Shown one piece after another: positions 22,323 to 32,720 of a stretch of 64,000 nt of DNA. Location: NCBI GenBank assembly GCA_954871525.1, contig OX940869.1, forward strand, positions 16,954,001-17,018,000, given 5' to 3'. Made by a program: the position numbers and the translations under genes. The notes under the pieces are model-generated. The model ran no database searches. It was given only the letters and a program-made list of their open reading frames with translations, and was not told the origin of the DNA. Numbering within the stretch: the first letter of the stretch is position 1; each line of letters opens with the position of its first letter. The stretch comes from Parietaria judaica (Eukaryota; Streptophyta; Magnoliopsida; Rosales; Urticaceae).

Positions 22323-25300
22323 TCATGCTGACATGGGTGATAAATTCTGTAGTCTTCGCATCCCGATGTCATGAACATGTTTTCTGAAAGTTGAAGTAGG
22401 GAGCGCCTTTGTGAAGAGATCCGCCGAGTTTTCGCTGGAACGAACATACTGGATACTGATGACATTGTTCTTTTCCAGTTCTTGAGTAAACGAGAAAAAC
22501 TTTGGAGGAATATGTTTTGTTCTGTCGCTTTTGATAAATCCTTCCTTCATCTGAGCAACACACGCAGCATTATCTTCGTAAAGTATGATGGGATCATCAT
22601 TTGTTAGAAGACCACTTGTGGTTCTGATATGCTGTGTCACGGATCTAAGCCACACGCACTTACGGCTAGCTTCATGTAGTGCGATGATCTCAGCATGGTT
22701 TGATGATGTCGCTACGAGTGTCTGTTTCTGGGAGCGCCAAGAAATTGCAGTCCCTCCGCAGGTAAACACATATCCCGTTTGGGATCTCCCTTTATGTGGA
22801 TCTGACAAGTAACCTGCATCTGCATAGCCAATCAAAACTGGTTTTGTATTGTTAGGGTAAAATAATCCCAAATCAATTGTTCCTTGGAGATAACGAAACA
22901 CATGTTTAATCCCATTCCAGTGTCTTTTAGTAGGAGCCGAACTGAATCTTGCTAATAAATTAACAGCAAAAGCTATATCCGGTCGAGTACAATTAGCAAG
23001 GTACATAAGAGCTCCAATTGCACTGAAATATGGAATCTCTTCGGATTCCTCACATGGACGATATGGATCCTTTCCTACATCAAGGGACCTTACGACCATT
23101 GGGGTACTCAATGGATTTGATTTATCCATATTGAATCTCTTTAAGATTCTTCTTGTGTAATTTGATTGATGCACAAGTATCCCGCTTTGGAAGTGTTCAA
23201 TTTGCAAACCGAGACAATACTTCGTTTTCCCAAGGTCTTTCATTTCGAATTCTTTCTTTAAGTAAGATATTACTTCCTGGATCTCTTCATTGGTCCCAAT
23301 GATATTTAAATCATCAACATAGACAGCGATAATCACACAACCAGATGTTGTTTTCTTGATAAAAACGCAAGGGCAAAGCGGGTCGTTAATATATCCTTTT
23401 TGTAATAAATATTCACTTAGTCGGTTGTACCACATGCGTCCGGATTGATTTAACCCATATAGAGACCTTTGCAATTTGATTGAATATCTTTATCTGGGTT
23501 TTGAACTTGATGCTTCAGGCATTTTGAATCCTTCAGAGATTCTCATGTAAATATCAGTATCAAGCGATCCGTATAAATAAGCGGTAACAACATCCATGAG
23601 GTGCATATTTAGTTTCTCATAAACAGCTAGACTGATCAAGTATCTGAATGTAATTCCATCCATGACAGGAGAATATGTTTCCTCAAAGTCAATTCCGGGC
23701 CTTTGAGAAAAACCTTGTGCAACAAGTCGAGCCTTGTATCTCACAATCTCATTTTTCTCATTTCTCTTTCGTACAAATACCCATTTGTATCCAACAGGTC
23801 TCACATCTTCAGGTGTGAGCACTATAGGCCCAAAAACATTGCGTTTGTTAAGTGATTCTAATTCAACATCAATAGCCCTTTTCCATTCAGCCCAATCGCG
23901 TCTATTTTTACATTCGGTAACAGACCGTGGTTCAGGATCCCCATTATTTTCGTCCATAACATCGCATGCCAAATTGTAACAGAGTGCATCATCGATGTCC
24001 ATATCTCGGTTCCACATTATACCTGTACTGGCATAATTAATCGAGATTTCTAGATTTTCCTCGTCGCGTATTTCTTCAGGAATACGTTCCTCTATATTGG
24101 GGTCATCTTGTTTCTCTGCTCCTTTTCTTTTTCGAGGATTTTTATCTTTGGAACCGAGTGGTCTCCCACGCTTCAGGCGTGTTGTGATTTCATGGGTGAC
24201 TTTATTTTCAATTTGCCCTTTTGGAATCTCTATTTGGGCAGGAGCGTTCTCAGCTGGTATATGAGATTTAGTCACTCTCTTTGTGTCTGTAAATGCATCA
24301 GGAAGTTGATTTGCTATATCTTGCAAATGCAAAATTCTTTGAACTTTTCCTTCACAATCTTTTGTGTAAGGATCAAGATGCAATAATGTTGGTACAGACC
24401 ATGTAATTTCTCTTTCCAGCTGTTTTCTTTCTCCCCCTAATGCTGGGAAATTTTCTTCATCAAAGTGGCAATCAGCAAAACGAGCTGTGCAAATATTCCC
24501 AGTTTGAGGTTCAAGGTATTTAACAATAGATGGGCTTTCAAATCCTACATAAATACCAAGACTTCTTTGTGGCCCCATCTTTGTTCTTTGGGGTGGTGCA
24601 ATAGGCACATAAACAGCACAACCAAAAATCCTTAAATGAGATATATTTGGTTCTTGACCGAATACAAGTTGCACTGGGGAGTATTTATGATATGCACTTG
24701 GTCTGATGCGAATTAATGCCGCAGCATGTAATATTGCATGACCCCATACGGAAGTAGGAATCATTGTTCTCATTATCAATGGTCTAGCAATAAGCTGGAG
24801 GCGCTTGATCAATGATTCAGCCAGACCATTTTGTGTGTGAACAGGAGCAACAGGATGCTCGACATCAATCCCAACTGACATACAATAATCATCGAATGCC
24901 TGGGATGTGAATTCACCGGCATTATCAAGTCTGATTTTCTTGATCGGATGATCGGGAAATTGAGCTCGCAATTTGATTATCTGAACGAGTAATTTAGCAA
25001 ATGCCATATTGCGAGTTGATAATAAACACACATGTGACCATTTGCTAGAGGCATCTATCAATACCATGAAGTATCGAAATGGTCCACACGGTGGGTGAAT
25101 TGGCCCACATATATCACCTTGAATACGCATAGGTGATTCTGTTTCAACTTTTCCCGGTGAAGGTCTTATGATTAATTTTCCAAGAGAACAAGCTTTACAA
25201 TGGAATATTTTTCCTTGAGGGATCTTCTGGTCCTTCAATGGATGTCCATGTGTATTTTCAATAATTCTCCGCATCATGGTTGAACCAGGATGACCTAGGC

Positions 25301-25715
25301 GGTCATGCCATATGGTAAATATTGGAGGTTTGGCAACTACCATATTTGATTCAATTGCACTTATATACGTAAAATGCAATCCTGTGTGGAGCATTGGTAG
25401 TTTTTCAAGTACGTATTTCTTCCCCGATTTATGCATTATAATAAACATATATTTCATGGCATTCTCAGTTGCAGACTGAGTATCAAATTCATGAGAATAT
25501 ATATCCTTGAAACTCAATAGGTTTCTTTTAGATCTTGGGGAGAATAAGGCATTGTTTATGGTAAACATGGTGCCATTTGGTAATGTAAAATTCGCTTTAC
25601 CAACTCCTTCAATCAGATCTACAGGACCTGATATTGTATCCACACTGGCTTGTGTTGATTTTATGTTTGAGAAAAAACTTTTTATCCTTCAATATTGTGT
25701 GTGTCGTTCCACAGT
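22323..25715 (-). pseudogene. Copia pol: protease - integrase - RT - RNase H, with one nonsense codon and one frameshift
   Basis: Protease remnant at about 25700-25720 reads DCGTTHTIL, where D-S/T-G is usual. A 1-nt shift then leads to the long frame from 25643. Integrase has WHDRLGHPG with a C-x2-C finger (25316-25180) and the D, D, E residues in QGDICGP (about 25107), RLDNAGEF (about 24920) and NGLAES (about 24824). RT begins near 23850 (VGYKWVFVRKRNEKNEIVRY) and has YVDDLNIIG at about 23316. RNase H has YADAGYLSD and HAEIIALHEA (22830-22680). A TAA at 23490-23492 replaces the GAA seen at the same codon in the truncated copy, and the phase is otherwise kept to the stop at 22323. Confidence 0.93.
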
Positions 25716-25927
25716 CGAGTATACAAAATTCTCCAGCTTCACGATTAGCTTTGTCCATTTGAAAAACTTTAACTAAAAAAACACAAATTTTGATAAGAAA
25801 GGTAATTAATTAAACATGAGCATTAGTCTATTACACACCTTAAAAATCATGACATATTCTAAAAAGAAAAGACAAACAAACATCGGACCATTGGGCTTCA
25901 TTCCCAAAAGGAATTAAATAATTCATA
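25716..25927 (-). other. Copia gag-pol spacer
   Basis: Gag ends at a stop (25928-25930) and the recognisable protease starts about 200 nt later in another phase. On the minus strand the spacer has a splice-acceptor-like T-rich tract with AG just before an ATGGACAAAGC that leads into the protease. Splicing is possible but unproven. Confidence 0.4.
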
Positions 25928-27013
25928 TTAGTTTCCACTAGTCGCTTGTTCAGCAAAATCGCCAACTGTGTCAATGAAATCACCATTGAAGTCGGATGCT
26001 TCGAGATGAGTGGATTCATTTTGGTCAATGAAGTTGACCTCTTTCTCTTTCCCTTTCCCCTTCATGGACTCTTGGTAGAGTTTGCATAAGTGTGGTGGGG
26101 CTCGGCAAACTCTTGACCAATGCCCTTTAGTGCCACATCTGAAACAAGTGGTTTCAAAGCCTTTTGGGGAGATCATCTCTTTTCCCTTTTTAGAAGGGTC
26201 ATCGTGGCTCCTCCCGTGTTGCTGTTTTTTATGATAGTAGTTAGCGGACTTATAAGAGGGATTATAACCACCTCGTCCACGTCCGTAACTACGACCACGA
26301 CCTCGACCTCGCCCACGACCTCGCCCTCGCTCTCGACCCTGAAAATAGTTCTTGGGCTCAGGCTCGTCAGAGTTGATAGCGTTTGCTTCAGGAAACGCTT
26401 TTGAGCCGGTCGGGCGAGATTGATGATTTTTCATCAGCAACTCATTATTCTTTTCTGCGATAAGGAGACAAGCAATTAGTTCAGAATACTTTTGAAAACC
26501 CCGTACACGATATTGTTGCTGTAGTGTTACATTTGATGCGTGGAAAGTAGAAAAAGTCTTTTCCAGCATTTCAGCGTCAGTTACCGTTACCCCACAAAAT
26601 TTTAAGTGGGTCACGATTCTGAACATTGCAGAATTATAGTCTCCGACTTTCTTGTAGTCTTGGAACCTTAAAGCGGTCCATTCATCGCGAAAAATGGGGA
26701 GCATTACATCCCTTTGGTGATCGTATCTTTCTTTGAGATTTTTCCACAGCTCACTTGGATCTTTCACAGTGAGATATTCATTTTTGAGGCTTTCGTCAAG
26801 GTGTCGACGAAGGAAGATTAAAGATCTCGCCTTGTCCGTCCTTGACGATTCGTTTACCTCCTTGAGTGTCTCAAGAAGATTCATTGATTCCAAGTGCATC
26901 TCAATATCCACTGTCCAAGGCATGTAATTATTGCCAGTGATATCAAGAGGGCTGAATTCAAGCTTCACAAGATTTGACATAGTGGTAACTAACATGAAAA
27001 TAAAATAATTCAT
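25928..27013 (-). CDS. Copia Gag
   Basis: 361 residues, intact. The N-terminal half is a Copia-type capsid (NYMPWTVDIEMHLES, WKNLKERYDHQRDVML, EKTFSTFHASNVTLQQQYR). A basic RG-rich stretch at about residues 225-245 precedes a zinc knuckle, C290-x2-C293-x4-H298-x4-C303 (CFRCGTKGHWSRVC). It builds the particle and binds element RNA. A second in-frame Met (about residue 12, TMSNLVKLEF) may be the real start, because the first residues are hydrophobic and unlike the family. Confidence 0.9.
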   Translation of the reverse strand: MNYFIFMLVTTMSNLVKLEFSPLDITGNNYMPWTVDIEMHLESMNLLETLKEVNESSRTDKARSLIFLRRHLDESLKNEYLTVKDPSELWKNLKERYDHQRDVMLPIFRDEWTALRFQDYKKVGDYNSAMFRIVTHLKFCGVTVTDAEMLEKTFSTFHASNVTLQQQYRVRGFQKYSELIACLLIAEKNNELLMKNHQSRPTGSKAFPEANAINSDEPEPKNYFQGRERGRGRGRGRGRGRSYGRGRGGYNPSYKSANYYHKKQQHGRSHDDPSKKGKEMISPKGFETTCFRCGTKGHWSRVCRAPPHLCKLYQESMKGKGKEKEVNFIDQNESTHLEASDFNGDFIDTVGDFAEQATSGN

Positions 27014-27850
27014 TAGATTTAATTCAAAATATAAAAGTCTACAAATATTGTAAATAATAAAGCAAGATACATGAATACAACCATCTTAAAGGAAAAATAA
27101 AATTCCTCTCGTGTAATATGAAAAATGAAAATACTAACATTAAATACAAGGATCATTATGGCTATAAAAACTAACATTAGTCTAGTCATTTTTCGGCTAA
27201 AACTTGGAGAGAAAATATGAGGTAGAATAAGAGATGTGAATTTTGTATGGTTTGATAAACTTGTATTTATAGTGTAAAAACTAGCCGTTTATAGCCGTTA
27301 TATAGCCGTTGGAAATACACAAACATAATGTAATTAAATGCTATAATTAGGTTATTAATGATATGTCATAAAATGAGATGTAAAAATAGTCAAACATTAT
27401 ACATATATAATATTAATCATAAGCATATTGAAAATGAAGTAGTTAAAACTAATCTCAATAATATCATTTTACTATAAGGTGGCAGAGCCTCCTGTATATA
27501 ATAATTTGATATTACTTGAAGATAATTTTTTTTTTAGATGTAAATCACATCATTTTATTATAAGGTGGCATAGCCTTCCATTGTATAATAATATGATGTT
27601 ATACATAAGAAAGTTAAATATTATAAATCATATTACCATAAGGTGGCAAAGCCTCCTGTGTATGGTAAGATGATGTTATTCATAAGAATAATTAATTATC
27701 ATAGATCCCATCACATTACTATAAGGTGGCAGAGCCTCCTGTATATAGTAATATGATGTTGTACAACGATAATAATAATTATAAAATTTTCAGTCCACAG
27801 TTTAATATACCGTGTTCTGAGCTTACCGTAGAGTGATCGTGCTGATAACG
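27014..27850 (-). mobile_element. Leader of the young Copia element
   Basis: 837 bp without genes between 5' LTR and gag. The sense strand begins CGTTATCAGCACGATC at the LTR border, the position of a primer binding site. It does not match the plain initiator-Met 3' end, so I do not name the tRNA. It contains the hairpin array. Confidence 0.8.
27465..27760 (-). repeat. Four tandem covarying hairpins in the Copia leader
   Basis: Units near 27465-27506, 27549-27600, 27627-27675 and 27708-27760. On the plus strand the stems read ATTATA/TATAAT, ACCATA/TATGGT and ACTATA/TATAGT around a conserved AAGGTGGCAGAGCCTCCTG core. The core can itself pair (sense GGAGGC with GCCACC). Outer arms CATCA/TGATG extend the stems in units 2-4. 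Confidence 0.88.
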
Positions 27851-28094
27851 TGTTATAAATTCACTAACTTTGCACCTTGAATTTAAGTGGTAAGAAATTT
27901 GGTGAGTGGTGTGTTTTTTTTATGGAAAAGATGATGGAGAGAAGTAAGATGTGAGTGAGATAAATGTAAGTGTAGAAATGTGAGAGGTGAATTTTATTCA
28001 TCCACTTAGGGGGGTATTTATAGGAAATTTGGAGCATACAATTATTGACTAATATAGTGTGAAAATAAATGAGCATTTCACATTATACATAACA
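27851..28094 (-). repeat. 5' LTR of the young Copia element (244 bp)
   Basis: Identical to 21951-22193 but for one extra T in the run near 27914. The TATA box on the minus strand (28015-28022, sense TATAAATA) drives element transcription away from CYP85A. Confidence 0.95.
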
Positions 28095-28099
28095 ACATC

Positions 28100-28460
28100 A
28101 ATTTTCATTTGCTTTCTTTTTCCCCACGAGCCACGACCTATTTCCACATTGAATTGCACTGTGTGGTCAATTTCGTAATAGTCTTTATTTAATCTTTTTC
28201 CAACTAAACAAAGTAATCACATTTATTATTCAGAAAGCCAAGTTTACCCAATCTGTGAAACCAGAAAAAAAAAAAAAAAAAAAAAAAAGTGGATTTCAAC
28301 GTAAATTTACAACCTTGTCAGTCCTACTTTCTTCAATAATTGACAGCAATTTCAGCCGACAAAAAAAATTAATTAAAAAAAAAAAGAGACTAAATTTCAT
28401 TCATTTTTCTAATTTGTTATTTCTAATTATCTGTACATAAAATAAGTTAGTATTTAATTA
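28100..28460. other. 3' flank of CYP85A
   Basis: AT-rich, with an A-run at 28262-28288. It is expected to contain the 3' UTR of CYP85A (minus strand). No clear AATAAA signal was picked out. Confidence 0.5.
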
Positions 28461-31296
28461 TTACAAAGATGAGACCCTAATGTGCAATCCATTTGGTGCC
28501 TCTACTCTTGGGAACTTCATTAGTTTGTCTCCTCCAACTTCTTCCCACCTAAAAACAAAAACAATAATTATAAACATAATAAAAATCAATTATATATATC
28601 AAATATCAATACATATGAATTTCAAAAGGGTAGTTTGGTCACTTCACTTTACCTGTATCTAGTTACAAAATAGTGAAGGAAAGTGGAGATTTCAGCTATT
28701 CCAAGCTCCTTCCCAGGGCACTGCCTAGTCCCTCCACCAAAAATAAAGAAGTAATTTTGTGACTCCAATCTTTTGTCCTGAAAAAATGTGTCAAAAATTT
28801 AATTAATTATACTGAATATATTTTATATTTCTAAATTTTGATTTAAGCACAAACCTCAAGCCATCTCCAAGGATTGAATTCCAAGGGCTCAGGGTACAGA
28901 AATGGGTCATAGTTTATCTCTCTTGTGTACACATAGATTCTCCATCCTTTGGGAATCAGAAATCCTGTAAAAAAATAAATAAAAATAAAAAATCAGTAAC
29001 AATGAATCTGAGCCCTTGAAAGATCATGATGAAATACAGAAAACAAGGGGTTGTATTATTATAATATCCATTTCTTCAGGTTGAGGAAAAAAGGAGTTTC
29101 TTTTTTGTCCCCAATAAAAATAAAAGTATTATTATTCTAGCTAGATGAGATCATTAAATAAAATTCCTTATAGATCATTATGTAAATAATTGCCACAACG
29201 CAAAATAAAAGGCTTCTTGAGCCCACCAAAAATTATTAATGCAAAAGGCAAATGCTACAAAACCCTAATGAAAACTATATAAATGTGCTTTATTATATTA
29301 TATTATATTATACTATATATTATGTTATAATTAGCACTTTTAACTGTAAAGTTCACCAGCTCACCATTCAGTTCCATGTCCTGAGTTGTTTTTCTGAGGA
29401 CCCCATTCACTATTGTTGCCAATCTTGAGGTCTCAAATATCACCTAAAAAGATTCAACCCAAAAGTTCAACTACTTTTCACAATTTACATCATGAGTGAA
29501 AAAAATAAAGGGATAATTACACCAAAATTACCTTTTTTTTTTCTTTCTTCTAAATTCAACATATTCTAAAATTTCTAATTGCGCTGATTAAATATCTAAT
29601 TTTTTTACATCTTGTAAAAACGATAAGGAATAATTACAAGTTTTTAATTTTACTAACTAAATAATTAAAATCATTAAATTTATATTTTCAATTTACTTTA
29701 TGCTAATGCGATGTGTCTTTTGCATGTGTGCAACTGAAAGTATTCATTTATATATTCATATTTGGAGATTTCTTATATCATATATTTCAATTCAGCCATG
29801 CACATATTAATAATTTAACGCTTACAAAGATGTATTGGAAAAAACTGGGTACGATAAACAAAGCTTAAGAATACGTTGTCTTTCTTTTCTATGTATATAT
29901 AAAAAAAAGTTTAGATACATTTACCGCAATTACCCCTAAATAAAAAATCTACAGTAAATTTTTATAAAAAAAAAATTGCATAGGAGAGAGAGAAAAGGTA
30001 ATAATCTGATACCGCACGAGTGAAGGGCATTGATTTGAGGTCATTCAAGTCAATTGGATCTTCTGCCTTTTTCCTCGCTCTTATTGCCAAATGTTCTTCC
30101 TGCAAAACACACACACATACTTTCAGACCAACATATATAATATAATATACACAACACAAGCTTGAGCAATCAGCCATGGAGGTCACGAAGAGAGAGCTTG
30201 ACGTACCCTGAGCTCTTGAAGAGCCTTGGGATGGTCATGGAGGTACTTGACGGCCATCATGGAGGTGGTGGAGACAGTCTCGTACCCAGAGTAGAGAATG
30301 GTGATCATCTGGTCGATGATCTCCTCGTCGGTGAGCACGTACCTGTTCTCCTCCCTCCTCATCAGACTCGCCAACATGTCCTCGTGCTCCTCCTTCGAAC
30401 CCCTCCTCTCCTCAACCAGATCCCTCAGCATCCTCACGATGTTCTTCCTCGCCTGGAACCCGTGCCGGTAGTTCGTCCCGGGGAGATCGATGGGCAGCGA
30501 GAGCGTCCCCAGGACCAGCTTGAAAAACTCCGGCTTGAACTCCGCCGCCATCGACCCCGACTCGATCCCCGCGATCTGCTTCAGCGACGACAGCAGCGCC
30601 ATCTGAACCGAGAAAACATATTGTTATTAGCTTCTTTTCTACTTTCATAAAAATAGCGAGCGCCGGTTTCCCGAAAATAATACCGAGTACCGACCTCTTT
30701 GGTCTTCTGCTGGATGTTGACGACGGAGCCGGCCCAGCCGGAGAGGTGGGAGCGCATGAAGTCGTCGATCTTGGGGAGGAGCTGGCGCTTGATGACGGAG
30801 TGGCCGATGAGGGCGAGGAGGGCGCCGCGCAGGTGCTTGTGCGTGGCGCCGTGCACGGCGGCGATGTTGCGGCTGCCGAGGATGTCGAGCATCGACTGCG
30901 GGTACCCCGGGACGAGGCCCTTCGCCTCGTTCCGGAGGATGTACTTGTTCAGCTCCGGATCCATCGACACGATCGTCGGACACCCCAGTATGTGCGACTT
31001 GAAGACGCTCCCATACCTGCGATTCTTCCCGGTTACGTGAGTGTTTCCCGGAAGCTAAAAAGAAACGAGCACAACGTGCCCAAGAGTTCAGTTTCTGATC
31101 ATTTTTACCTCGCTCTCTGGTTTTTCATGAAGTTGGGTCCTTGCTTTAGGAACTCGGTGGTCTCGCCGAAGACCGGCCAGCCCATCGTGCCCGGCGGGAG
31201 ACCCTTCTTCCGGTACCTGACCTCGTTCCACCTCAGCAGAGCAGAGCAGAAGCAGAGCACCGAGAGCACTCCAATGGCGATCGCCAACACAGCCAT
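28461..31296 (-). CDS. CYP85A: Brassinosteroid C-6 oxidase, cytochrome P450 CYP85A
   Basis: Eight coding exons: 31296-31109, 31016-30695, 30602-30207, 30099-30013, 29443-29365, 28964-28855, 28777-28653 and 28548-28461. All junctions are GT-AG, phases agree, total 1395 nt and 464 residues, the usual CYP85A length. A hydrophobic ER anchor (residues 1-21) is followed by the hinge LPPGTMGWP (33-41), the oxygen-binding helix SGYETVST (275-282), ETSR of the K helix (335-338), FNPWRW and the heme loop FGGGTRQCPG with Cys414. It matches what I know of Arabidopsis CYP85A1/2 along its whole length. The family oxidises 6-deoxocastasterone to castasterone at the ER; some members also form brassinolide, which cannot be told from sequence alone. 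No lesion is visible, so it should be functional. Confidence 0.96.
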
Positions 31297-31398
31297 TGAT
31301 GAATGCTCTGAAAGGATCCAAAAATGGCGATTGTAGGGGAAGAAGAGAGGAGAGAATAGATGGGCATGCTCGTATTCCAAGTTAGCCAAGATTGCGCG

Positions 31399-31406
31399 TA
31401 TATATA
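31399..31406 (-). promoter_or_regulatory. TATA box of CYP85A
   Basis: TATATATA (sense CTCTATATATACGCG), about 100 bp before the start codon. This implies a 5' UTR of roughly 70-80 nt. Confidence 0.65.
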
Positions 31407-31427
31407 GAGGCTTCTGAACCACCACCG

Positions 31428-31430
<3 letters not shown>

Positions 31431-31471
<41 letters not shown>
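31431..31471 (-). repeat. (GA)20 microsatellite in the CYP85A promoter
   Basis: 41 bp of pure GA (CT on the gene's sense strand), only 25 bp upstream of the TATA box. GA/CT runs are binding sites for plant BPC-type GAGA factors, so it may be regulatory as well as length-variable. Confidence 0.7.
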
Positions 31472-31473
<2 letters not shown>

Positions 31474-31499
31474 ATATGCCGAACCATGCAACCCTACAA

Positions 31500-32720
31500 A
31501 AATAGAGGGACCGAAACAGTAGCAGGAATTAATTATCTCTAATCGCTGTGATTAATAAAGACAAGTATTTGCTTATCACTAATTCCTCCAATTAAGATTA
31601 TAAATTAATTAACTAATACCCACATCAGAAAAAGGGGACCTGTGTGTGTGACTGTGAGTGAGACAATAACTATAATATTATCCCTGTCTTCGGTAAAAGT
31701 AATGACTTTTGCGATTCAGTTCGATTAAAAGGATACATGTGATTCTCCGTGGTTATAGTTTTACTATATAAAGCCAACACTTCGAATCTAACCTCAATTT
31801 TAATTTTCATATATTATTGAATTTGGGAAAATGGAGGTAAAAGTATCTTGAAGTACCTTAACCTTAAATAAGTCATTTAAGAAGCAGATGAACAAATCAT
31901 TTGTTTCCAGAAGAAATATCGGAAATCGGTTTTCAAATCGGATCCGGTTTTATAATCCAAACCCGATTCCAACATTCGGATTTAAAGTTTAAGAAACTAA
32001 AAAAAGAATCCATAAACAAAATTAGTTAACTAAATCTATAAACAAGTTCGGAACGTAAATTACAAAAAAGAAAAAAGATACTTCTATTCAATTTAATACA
32101 AATAATATTATATAATATTACAAATATAATGTAATATAATATAATATCAATAAACCGATTCCAAAAATCGATTCTTAAAAAGTTATACCCATAATTGGAC
32201 CTGGATTTCAAGCTTGTTCCAGGTACCCAATACTGGAATCGGGGTAATAACCATATATGGGTTTTTCAATCCGGGTATTTTCCGGTTCGGGTATGAAATT
32301 TGATTCCGGATATTTTTTACAGCCCTATAATATTCATATTGCGAACATTAAACCTACAAAATTTTTATATAAAATTATTAGCAAAAGTTAAGTAAAATAA
32401 AATTGGGAAAATATTGTGATAATATTCACAAGAACATTATTTTAAGCCATTGGAAAAAGGAAGTTTTGGCGTTGTGTTGAGAAATGGGCCAAACCAAGGT
32501 ATTAAATTTCCCGAATATCCATCGGCATGCCCATCGAAAATCTTTTTTAGAGGATATGTGAAACGATATATCCATCGGCATACCCATCGACATACCTATC
32601 AAGATACTCATCGACAAGCGATATATCCGTAAAATGAAAAGTGCGAAACGACATCGGCAAGCGGTATTTAAAACCTTGGGCCAAACAACTATATATGGTG
32701 TAAAATAGTGTTCTTATTCC
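31500..32720. other. Upstream region of CYP85A, AT-rich
   Basis: No gene recognised. 31925-32330 has repeated 'ccggtt/cggatt' words and ends TTTTTTACAGCCCTA, resembling a decayed hAT-type MITE like 34971-35521. 32500-32620 has short diverged repeats of 'catcggcatacccatcg'. Confidence 0.45.

Larger units (their letters stand above)
21951..28094 (-). mobile_element. Complete, very young Ty1/Copia retrotransposon (6.14 kb) with ACATC target duplication
   Basis: LTRs 21951-22193 and 27851-28094 are identical except for one T in a T-run. Flanks 21946-21950 and 28095-28099 are both ACATC. The element reads right to left: 5' LTR, hairpin-rich leader, gag, protease, integrase, RT, RNase H, polypurine tract, 3' LTR. 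Gene order PR-INT-RT-RH is Copia. It sits tail-to-tail with CYP85A, about 370 bp past the stop codon. Near-identical LTRs imply recent insertion, yet pol carries a nonsense codon and a protease frameshift, so it was probably mobilised in trans or mutated since. Confidence 0.96.

Noticed and set aside
30412..30983. Alternative arginine/glycine-rich frames across CYP85A exons 2 and 3
   Set aside because: Shadows of the GC-rich exons in other phases; the P450 frame has the motifs and the splice sites.
31233..31491. Upstream extension of the P450 frame with Leu-Ser repeats
   Set aside because: The repeats are the translated (GA) microsatellite upstream of the TATA box; the family start is the ATG at 31296.
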